Below, in pieces: positions 54,804-64,000 of a stretch of DNA of 64,000 nucleotides. This DNA comes from Ulva prolifera (taxonomy: Eukaryota > Chlorophyta > Ulvophyceae > Ulvales > Ulvaceae). The notes beneath the pieces were generated by a model. It saw only the letters and a program-made list of their open reading frames with translations, ran no database searches and was not told the origin of the DNA. How positions within the stretch are numbered: the first letter of the stretch is position 1; the number at the start of each line of letters is the position of its first letter. Both the position numbers and the translations under genes were made by a program. The stretch spans positions 4,398,022 through 4,462,021 of the forward strand of contig CM041202.1 of the NCBI GenBank assembly GCA_023078555.1. Direction: 5' to 3'.

Positions 54804-56160
54804 TTGCGTGATCACAAGCTGTGTGTTAAGCCAAGCAAATGTGAATGGTTTCAACAGCAAGTTGAGTTCCTGGGTCACATTGTATCATCTGATGGTATGT
54901 CTGTGCACCCGACCAAAGCTGATGCTCTACAGGTTTTGGCCTGCGCCTACTTGTGTTGCAGGTGTTCGCTCGGTGCTAGGTACATTTGGCTTTTGGCGAC
55001 AATACATTCGCAATTATGCGGACATCACTTCGCCCTTATCGGCGCTTTTGTCTTAAGGCGTCGTCAGGCGGTGGCGTATGGCCGTCGAATAGGCCGCGTT
55101 TGATTGGCTCAAGTCTGCGGCAAAAGATGCTCCCATCTTAATGCATGTGGACACTTCCAAACCATTTGTCATTGTGTCGGATGCATCTGACTTTGCTATC
55201 GGAGCTTCTCTTGAACAGTGTGACGAAAGTGGTCGACGACGCCCTGTGTCTTTCTTTTCTCATAAGCTGAGCAATGCTTTCCGCAAGTATCCTGTTCATA
55301 AACGTTAGTTTCTTGCTATTGTTTTGTCTTTGCGGGTCTGGCGCCATCTTCTGTACGGTTCCGACTTCCATGTGTTGTGTACGACGGATTACCGTCCGCT
55401 TCATCAATTCTTAACGCTAACCTTTCTCCTAGGTAAGTTAGATGGCAATAGTTCTTGTCTGAGTACAATGTGTCTGTCGAATACACGCCTGGTCGTGAGA
55501 ACAACTTCGTCGACGGTTGATCTAGCCGTCCGGATCTCAAGCTCATGCTAGTTTCTGCTGTCGCTGTCGTTGATGAATTCTTGAAGGATATCAAGGACGG
55601 ATGTCGCCACAGTCATGAAGCTAAGCGTCTGATGGGCAAGGCTCGTGATGCAACAAGGAGTGCTGGATCGTAAGCGTTACCGGCAAGCGCCACGGGGCGC
55701 TGAGCCGTTGGACATCCCGGCACAGTAGCTAGTCGTTCGTGTGGATGGTTCTACACAGTGGATCCGACACAACCGACTTGTTGATTGTTATGTTATTCCG
55801 TCCTTGACTTAGTGAGATTAGGACCTATTGAGGTATCAAGGGATATACGGGAGTTGTGGTGACCGGTATATTTTTGTATTGAACATAGGCCCCACTCTGG
55901 AGTCTATAAATACTCATGTACTGTCCAACAGCTTCGGACTTTACTTGTAAATCTCTTCTCTTTCTTTTCCACTGCCACTGAACTGTTCCCTCTGAGCCTA
56001 ACTGCTCCAATTTACATATCATTGATGATGATGAAAGAGAGCTGGTGAAGCGTTTCGAATATCGGTTTCCCCGATCAGCTGCTCTACCTTGTGATTCGGT
56101 CTCCGCATATCCGGCTGCTGATTGTATTGATGATGAAGATGTGTAGTCTAATGATGAAGT
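54804..56160 (+). pseudogene. Gypsy G3 (G2-related) RT/RNase H fragment and LTR piece
   Basis: RT tail HKLCVKPSKCEWFQQQVEFLG.IVSSDG, then, frame-shifted, FGFWRQYIRNYADITSPLSALL, then RNase H with FVIVSDASDFAIGASLEQCDESG and SFFSHKLSNAFRKYPVHKR-stop-FLAIV. From 55786 it contains TGTTATGTTATTCCGTCC..., the same LTR sequence found at the 3' end of gypsy G2. Integrase is missing, so the copy is internally deleted. Confidence 0.78.
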
Positions 56161-59100
56161 CAACGTGCCATTGGCTGTGGAGCTTAAGGAGCGATAAGGC
56201 CCTCGAACTACTCATTGAGATTGCTTGGGTATTTGGGTTTGATGCTAGTCAATAATCCAACTGGGGAGTAGATGAGTATACATTCTCTGAGGAGCTGTCA
56301 CCTGATTTGATGATTATTCAGCCTCAGACCAGCTGATACCTGTTCTGATCTTTTCTTTCATCCCCTAGGACTGAAGACTGTTTTGTTTTCTTGCTTCCAG
56401 TCGATATGTCAGGGCTTGTGGGGAGGAGTGTTTTGGAACACTGCAGCAGTCCTGACATACTGGGATAGTGGCCAGAGGCACACCTGGCTATGGTGCTGTC
56501 TTGCCAACATGTAGTGGATACCATTACTGTTTATAAGGATTAGATCTGATGTGATTTATCGACAGAGCTACCTTTGTAAGCGAAGTACATTACTGCGATT
56601 TGTTTCAGCCCTATGCAATTTCTGAAAGATCATTATACACGGTGTCTGATCAAAGAGTCTTGAGATTGTCGAGTCTCATGCTGCATTGTCGAGTCGCATG
56701 TCGAGTCTCACGTTTCGCACGATTCAGGGCTGCCTAGAACACTCACAATACAAGGCTGAGCAAACGATCCTGCAACCCAACCTCCTGCAATGATGGTGCA
56801 GCCCAGTGATGACATTCGATGCAGCTGCCGCTAGGTTACTTCGTTTTCTCGAGTCCTGGAGCTCGGCGCTGCTGTGTTCCTGCTGTGCCAGCCAGCCTGG
56901 CACAGCCAGCCTGGCACTGCCTGGTACTGTTACCTGAGCACGTTAGATTAATAAGGCGAACGCCACAGGTTAAATCGGGGTTCGACTCGGTCCATCTATT
57001 CGTTATCCCGTGTAAGCTTTGACCTTTTGATCCCAATCGCATCACCCACGAGAGGTTCTCAATAGGACATGGGGCTGCTCTAGTGTATCACGAAACAACA
57101 GAAGAATGCGGTTGGGACGGTCCAAGATCTGAGCAAGAGTGCTTGTCACCCGAGGTCCTTGTGGGCATGGGCACCCGTGGCATCCATGGCTAAGGCCGGT
57201 GCGCTGTAAAAATTCTCCTTCTGGTGGTGTGATAGTGTAGCAGCCAGGGCAACTCAATAGCTTGCTGCAATCTGGCAAAACTCTCAGAGCACAAGCTTTT
57301 TTTTCTCTCGCCATGTTGGACTCATGGACTCTTTGCCTTTTTTTTGTTCGGTCGCTTCTTTGTCTTTAAACTAGACGATAGCAACTTCAGCAATTCAGGG
57401 TCCTGCACAAACTCTACAATCTCAGATTGACCTCCTCAGGCTGCTCCGACTACTGTCAAATACTTATCCAAGTTCACACATGGCATAGCAGTCGGGGCTT
57501 GTTGAACATGTATTACGGCAAGCCAAATACAGGCCACTATGACCCAGTAGCCTAGGGAGTCACGACAGATATTCCGACGCAACGCCGCCAAGGAAGCATG
57601 CAGTTGCGTAGCAAACAATTGGGATACAAAAGACAAGGCACGTATTCGAGCAAATTTCGATAATGGAGGGCCTGAGACAGATATCTCGGGTCAGCCCAAC
57701 TGACATCAGATCAACCATGGGCCCCGTCTCCACGGATTCAAACACAAAAATACATTCAGATTAGCCTCACCAAGCTTGAGTTAGATTTATATATGTACTG
57801 TTTGCTTTGTAACGCCGAACGTAGATATGTGTCATCACCTAGCCGCAGATAAGTGGCTCCTATGCCATGCCTGCCGGATGTGGGCGTTTGAGCAACGCCA
57901 CACTGCACATGGCACACAACAAGGCAGCCCTCACCCCGAACTATGTGACATATATCGCCAAACACGTGCGGATTTCGGGTTTCGGCGAACAGCCGCGCGT
58001 ACTGCGGCAATGCAGATGGTGCCAGGCCTGGCGAAGGCTTTGCTCACGGAGCAGCCGGTCGTGACCGGGGAGCCGCCGGTCGTGGAGAACTAAAATATGT
58101 TGTGACCGCAGATCACACAAACTAAAGAACAGCAAGCATCTAAACATGTAATTCGTAGTATTAAATGCGTATCGGGGAACATTAATCAATTATGTTGTGC
58201 CTGTGCTGGTACTTGTCAAGTGGCAGTGCACCTTTGACCTCTGCGGTGAGCAACATCACGATGGACAATGGGTTTGACCCGAAATACTCATCTTCAAAAG
58301 GTTTAGCTACTTTGTGGTAGCAAGCTGGACTCTCGTGCTGTGACATTGGCTTGTCCCGAGACTGACAGCACATGTGCATGTGATCAAACATTGGCGAACT
58401 GCCACACAGCCTTCCGTTGTGATGCAGTGCCTGAGCACAAAATCCAGGGGGTTAGCCCTGCTTCAGTGGCGATACAGGCATTCATGTGACGCTATTGTTG
58501 TAACATGTGACAGCAGCAGGCGCAAATCAATGTATACCTTAGGCCGCATGCACAATTCTGCATCAGGTGGACGCGGGGCAAGCCAACGACGCTGACGGAG
58601 CCGGAGCAATGGGTCAAAGCATTGTGTACGAGGGGACGTTCTCAGAGCTCATAAATGGTTTCAATACATGTTAATTGTCGGGAGGGACCACAGTAGCGTC
58701 ACAAAGACCAAGCTTGGCGTTGCCTGTATGCACTGTGAACAATATCAGCGACCCGCCAGACCTACAGAGCTCCCAAAGCTCAAGCGCGCAACACCTTGTG
58801 CGGTCTGGTGACTGATATGACTCGTGCTGTACCGATGATTGATGAAGCTCGCCTCACTCCAATGATGGGACTGGTACCTAGATTTAGAGTACTACTTGAG
58901 CGATGCATACTGATGCAAATTACCCTGCGAACAGGGCATGCGCTCTGTGCGCACTGAATCAGTGCACATGATATGTATGCGCCGTCGGAATGACCATTGT
59001 GTGGCAGGCATGAGGGATTATGATGAAGTTTGTTAGCTCCATGTCTTTCAGGGGTGCACTTCAATTGCACATTCCTGTTCGGACAGTTCAGTCTGCCAAT

Positions 59101-59434
59101 ATCTGCGGCTAAATGCATCTGGCGTCAAAGACCAGGTGTGACTACATATTCGACCTTTGTCGTCAGACAAGCTCCCGCAGCAATAACCAGTATCTTGTCA
59201 TAACCGCGAAGGAGGAAGGAGGACAGTAAACCGCTACACTACTTATCACACATGGTACTACGATAAGATGATACATGTAAGGTACCGATTTGACACAAAC
59301 AGTGTAGACATGGAACGGAATTATGTCACCACAGTCCTTTTCTGATTCTGGGAACCTTGACACCCTATTACACCCAGTGGCTGGCATGGCCAAAAGTGCG
59401 TCATCGTGAGCCATTTGGCACTGCACGTTCGCGG
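56161..59434. other. Long region without recognised gene
   Basis: About 3.3 kb. At 56665-56720 there are three near-repeats of GTCGAGTC(T/G)CATG. At 56971-56985 GGGGTTCGACTCGG resembles a tRNA T-arm, but no cloverleaf could be built. Open frames are short and show no motifs. It may hold the 3' UTR of the EBP1-like gene. Confidence 0.4.
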
Positions 59435-61873
59435 TCAGGTCAACGGACGGCTAACGTAGCAATGCAGGAGTGAAGCAGCTTTGCCTTGACACGTTGTACA
59501 CAGCTTGGAAGCTACTGCTGGTGAGTGACGCTTTGAACAATCCTGTATGATACCAGGTGTGGAAGTGGCATACCTGTATGCATTTATCTGTCACAAATGC
59601 TGGTAATGATGATGCGGTCACCCGATCTGATCCATTTGGCATCAACAGGATAGTTCCTTTGATGTGTGCAACAAGCTCTCCGTCTTTCTCCCATAACACC
59701 GGGTAAGCATGCAGCAGTCCATGCTGCAAGCACTCAACAAGCCCAAATTTCGAGGAAGAACTTGATTCCAGTAACTTTCGCAAAGGAAAAGGCATGCACG
59801 GGTACCGTTTATCGATGTCTGACAAAATAGCACGGGAAGCTTTCAATTTCAGGCTGTACTCAACATTCAGAGCACGCTTGAAAACTGCGGTCTGTTTTTC
59901 GTTCAGAACCTTTGCCTTTCCTTCACCTGGATCGACACATGTGTGAGGTCACAGCACAGAAGAGAATGCCCACATCGTAAGCCACAACTAGTTACAGTCG
60001 CACCTGTACTTACGACCACATCAATCGCGTAAACCTCATGCTCTTCAAAAACACTGTCATCCACTTTTTGATCCGCAGATGGCCGATTGAGGACACATTT
60101 GTTGCCATCAATGACAAACTGTTTCATGTTGTGTGTCATCACACCCTCAACGAGAGTGCAATTGAATGACTGGGCCAAAGAATTTAAAGGACCAGAAACG
60201 TCACTCACTCTGTTGCCAGGCCGTATCAAGCGCATTGCGGCGTCAAAGCATGTCTGAGCGCACGCCAGAACATCTGCGACGCGGCCTGTCACAGGAGTCT
60301 CGTCAGATCCCCCGACTACGAGCGTAGTAGCTTGGACAGCAATGAAACCATCAATATGGACCCCCAAGTCACTGCAAAGTGCAGTCTCACTGTTGAATAG
60401 ATGCCAGGTAAGCATGCAAGACTTGCAACGGCTTTAAATGAGTCTGCAGCCAGCAGCAGAACTAAAACTGTAACTGCCAGACAGCAGCAGGCAGGAACGA
60501 TACTTTGTTTGGGTGCACAAAACCATACAGTGGCGTCCCTTCACCTTGGTAGCATGCGTTGCCAGGGCGAATGACATAAACCAAAGCATGGACCTGACAC
60601 ACGCAGGGCATTTGGAAGCCACAGGAATCATACATCTTGACAAGGTCGCCTTGCTCCAGCGATAAGGTCTCGCCAAGTAGGGGGGAGAAATGACCCACAC
60701 AGCTGCACATCAATTTGGATCTCAACAAAATGAAATGGTTGCAGTATGCAAATGTGTCACATATCGGGCCACTGCATAGATGGGAAGGCATGTTCCACAT
60801 TTGTCTCAACACCTCGCAGATATGAAGCTTGAAAATGCATGCCTTGCAGCTTGCACAACAAGGGTTTGCATATTCGGAAACTCTGTGCTGTCAAAGAACG
60901 TCGCTTGCATATATTAGACAAAACTGCAACTGCAAGTCCTCATAAAATCATAAATCGGAATGCAAAGAGAGACATGGCCCGAAGTTGGTTACGCTTATGA
61001 TTCAATACCCAATTATGTTTTCCCCATGAGGCAATTAAATTGACAGGTGGCTGCTGTTTTGAGCTGCTTGTGGCATGCCTCATCTGTGCTGGTAAGGCAC
61101 TTGAACAAAATGTTGCTGAACCCCGGATGCAAGTAAGCCGACACAACTCATGACACGCAATCCTGCAGGGGCTTGACAATACAGTGGGGCGGTATGCAAG
61201 CGGTCAGTAATTGTTCATTCGGTAAGCAGGCTAGGCGGCGGAGTGGCCAAGGAACTGGATGCGGTTGACGGATGGCCACGCGCATGCAAGATATTGCGCA
61301 CTTGTTTATTGAGAGGCAAGTTGGAAACGCGATTCCTTTTTCGATTGGCTTGCCCTTGAAAATCTTTGAGCATGATCTGCAAAATCAGATGCAAAGCAGT
61401 CAAATCGTTGCATTCAACGCAGGGGTCCTTGGTACAAACGGACAAAGGACGATTCATTGAGAGGACAACAAGATGCAGCGTTGACCATGACCAAAAGGAG
61501 CTTGATAGCGCTGAGAGCGGACTCTTCAATGAGATCGTCCCCTTTCTGAGCCAAGTCGACAATCTTCGCGCCTGTCTTGCAGTCACCCTTGAGGCAGGCG
61601 AGCACGTCTGCAGGTCCCACATCGTGAACGTTGTAGGTGAGCTGGTGATTGGCGCCACCTATAAAAGACTACAAGAACCAAACACCCGTTCAGCGACGAG
61701 AAGGACGCACGATTGCACACATCTGCGGCGGCCTTGTACTTCGTGACGACGCCAGTCTGCAGCAGGGAGTGGCGTTGACTGCAATGATCATCACTGAGTT
61801 CACCAATGATACCTCAAGCTGTAAGACATACGTCTGACAGATCTGGCTCTTTGCCCTCAGCTGTGTGACTCAT
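59435..61873 (-). CDS. EBP1/PA2G4-like protein (pita-bread fold), multi-exon
   Basis: EBP1 proteins are catalytically dead relatives of methionine aminopeptidase that bind ribosomes and RNA and regulate growth. Exons on minus: 61832-61873 (MSHTAEGKEPDLSD), 61711-61756, 61523-61607, 61302-61376, 60634-60702, 60004-60371, 59574-59926. Every junction keeps frame, with GT-AG sites. Motifs in order: TGVVTKYKAAAD, GAKIVDLAQKGDDLI, KIFKGKPIEKGIAFPTC, SINNCVGHFSPL, GDLVKIDLGVHIDGF, NMKQFVIDG, EHEVYAIDVVVSTGEGKAKV, KASRAILSDIDKRYPCMPF and GTILLMPNG. That is 346 codons against ~390 in the human protein. The last exon is uncertain: 59435-59542 would add 35 codons after a 31-nt intron, but lacks the usual Lys-rich tail. 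No candidate metal-binding set beyond the EBP1 pattern was checked. Confidence 0.88.
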
Positions 61874-63335
61874 CGTCAGACTGTATTCACTATGTCGTCT
61901 GATCAACTGACGGAGCAACGCAGACTACAGAAAAATGTGGTTTCTGCAAAAGCTTCCTTCACACTACAAATCTGCGTTGCACGCCATCAGGTGGACTTGT
62001 GCGGAGCACTATCTCAACCATGTACGCAGCTGCGCGCCGCCGTTCTCGAACACGAAGCCGGTGGACACTTACCTAGTCAGGATACTATCTGTCCTCTAGT
62101 ACCCCCATGACTCGAGACGAGCTTCGATAACACACGTGCAGCGTGCATATTGCTGAACGCGACCACACAGGGATCTCCACAACAGGCGACGGCGGCATGA
62201 CGCTGCCTAACATGAATGTGGTTGCGATCACGGTCGCCAGCCACAATTACCATACAGCGGTAGGGCCAATATAACCAATGTGGGAGCATTCGCGCTTGAT
62301 CAGTGCAAGGCCTGCGTGACCAGTCGGACGCTGCTCACGATCGCCACTCATCCAAATTCGCAAATTCTGACAGCACCATTGCCACGCCGCGTAATATCAC
62401 CTTTATACAGATCGTCTTCCAAAGTCGAAAGGGCATGTCATGTCGGGCAACACTGTACATGTGGCCTGACGCACATGCAACTCCGACGAAAGTCCCTGTT
62501 AAATACTGCGTAGTTGAAATTGTAATGCATTGTATTGTAGTAAGTCGTTTACTGTATTACGCAGTGCACTACAGGGCCATTTGCCTCCGGAGGCATTCCT
62601 GCTGAGCTTGGTCAACATCAAGCGGGACTGCACCGCTGAGGGACGAAGATGACCAAAGGGCTAGTTGTATAGCTGTTTTTTAGATGTAGTGACCAGGCAG
62701 TGCCCCAACAACTTTCGCTCGCTCCACTCGCTGCCAGCACACCCCGCTCGCTTCGCTCACGTCTGCATGTGATGCGTGCAGGTCCCAACGGCCTCGGCTC
62801 ACCAACTCCAGCGTGGACACTGGCGCCCGCTCACTCAAGCACGTTCTTGACACCGAAATCGTCGTCGCAGCTCGATCCCTGACGGGGTTGTTGAACATTC
62901 CTGTATCCGCGGAGTTCATCGCTGCGACGGGAGCACTTTTTGCACTTCACAGTCATTCTGGTTGCGGTTTTTTTTATACGAGTTAATTCAGAGTAGCGCA
63001 GTTCGAAGCTTCGGCAAAGCAAAGGATACTCGGTATCAAATAGATGCAAGCCATGGCACATTGGGCCATGCCCAGACGCACCTGAGACCACCTTGCTGCC
63101 CACCCGGCAACAGCTGGCGAATTGCCTGTGCATCATTCTGCAGGTGCTACTGAAGACGCTCACGCATGCTGATTGCGTTAAAGGTAGACAGCTTTGACCG
63201 CAGACGCACCTGTGAACTGCACCTAATCCGATTTACCACTGCGACATTACACGGAGGGTGCGCATTAAGACCCGCAGTCACAAGCCGCCTGTCTTTGTAG
63301 CTGGCTGACATATTCCATTGCTAGACTTCGAAGAT
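61874..63335. other. Shared upstream region of two divergent genes
   Basis: About 1.46 kb between the EBP1-like start (minus) and the first identified exon of the TMEM184-like gene (plus). It probably holds both promoters. Short ORFs only; no clear TATA box or repeat was assigned. Confidence 0.45.
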
Positions 63336-64000
63336 ATGCGATCGTTGCTAGACTCTGAGGATGTGGCAAAGGCAATGAGCCAGGGATGGACATTGACGTC
63401 TTCAGGGCTCGCTGGTGCCGGAGCGTGCGCCTGTGCTGCTACAGTCATTTCGGGTGTGCAGGTATGGCGATGGCACAATGGGCTTGCCTTCATTGCCAGC
63501 AATTCTCTAAGCGTGAGCACCGTTGTTATGTAGATGGCACTTCATGCCACAAACTATGAAGATCCGACGGTTCAGGTGCAGTGCATATCTACTTGAATTT
63601 TCCTGTTACATCATTTCCTGTGTAATAGGCTGGAATGCATATCTTCTCCTTTTGAATGGTGAACCTGTTGCGGTGCAGAAATTCTACATACGTATCATTT
63701 TTCTGATACCAAATTATGCAATCAGCTCTTTCCTGTCCCTGACTTTCAGTGAAAATGCTCTATACATTGAGACAGTGCGTGACATGTGCGTCCCAGCCCC
63801 CACGCGCCAGTGGGTGTTTTATGCTATACTGCAAAGATCGACAAACCAAATTGACCGAACCCAGGATTTTTTGTAGGTATGAGGCGTTCGTCATATACTC
63901 GTTCATGTCCCTTCTGCTGGAGTACATTGGAGGCCCTGGGCAGGTAGAAGCAATTGCCCGCGACGAAATTGTGAATGGATCATGCATGTACGGCACATGC
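63336..64000 (+). CDS. TMEM184/DUF300-type membrane protein, 5' exons (partial)
   Basis: Family of seven-helix membrane proteins (Ost-alpha/TMEM184/LAZ1), linked to transport and vacuolar or membrane trafficking. Exons: 63336-63461 (42 codons from ATG, with the hydrophobic stretch SSGLAGAGACACAATVISGV), 63534-63575 (MALHATNYEDPTVQ), 63679-63785 (KFYIRIIFLIPNYAISSFLS...ENALYIETVRDM) and 63877 onward (YEAFVIYSFMSLLLEYIGG) to the window end. Junctions keep frame (CAG/ATG, CAG/AAA, AT/G). The signature order is present: Y..P..Q+.I.RI..+.P.YA..S.LSL, then R..YEAF.+Y.F. Introns are 72-103 bp. The rest lies beyond 64000. Confidence 0.88.

Noticed and set aside
56660-56725. GTCGAGTC repeats as a CRISPR-like array
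   Set aside because: Only three irregular short units with no consistent spacers, in a eukaryotic context.
56971-56985. GGGGTTCGACTCGG, like a tRNA T-arm
   Set aside because: No acceptor, D or anticodon arms could be folded around it.

Overview
This 64-kb window is eukaryotic nuclear DNA. Four host genes can be read as exons joined by GT-AG introns: a Rab11-type GTPase (minus, left edge), a cytochrome P450 (plus, about 39-45.3 kb), an EBP1/PA2G4-type protein (minus, 59.4-61.9 kb) and a TMEM184/DUF300-type membrane protein (plus, running off the right edge). Gene content and transposon types (chromodomain gypsy, copia, TRIM, hAT, PIF/Harbinger, LINE with a probable restriction-like endonuclease) suit an alga or plant-like protist. 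That assignment is an inference; the sequence does not name the organism.

Layout. 1-4.3 kb: Rab11 exons, then a short hAT element with an 8-bp target duplication. 4.9-9.9 kb: an inverted duplication of a gypsy LTR plus gag, with a complete 324-bp TRIM element between the arms. 9.9-15.3 kb: a copia element (family A) without gag, its pol split by a 60-bp LINE tail. 15.3-34.5 kb: a deep nest. It holds a copia B integrase piece, a LINE copy on plus, a copia C element on minus interrupted by an apparently young, full-length gypsy (21.6-30.6 kb, matching LTRs, TSD TCTAC, one 2100-codon ORF), then copia B gag and a second LINE copy on minus. 34.5-38.9 kb: diverged gypsy and copia fragments and a solo LTR. 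39-45.3 kb: the P450 gene. 45.7-56.2 kb: a decayed gypsy, rearranged copia B with another solo LTR, a PIF/Harbinger fragment, a 43-C tract and another gypsy fragment. 56.2-64 kb: mostly host DNA with the EBP1 and TMEM184 genes, divergently transcribed.

The elements date one another: gypsy lies in copia C, copia C in copia B, a PIF/Harbinger end in a copia B LTR, and LINE tails in copia pol genes. Several LTR families and the TRIM share a TGGTATCG-type primer site, so they probably use the same initiator-tRNA-like primer. No CRISPR, rRNA or confident stand-alone tRNA gene was seen. Splice sites, LTR ends and target duplications were read by eye; family assignments rest on recognised motifs, not database searches.
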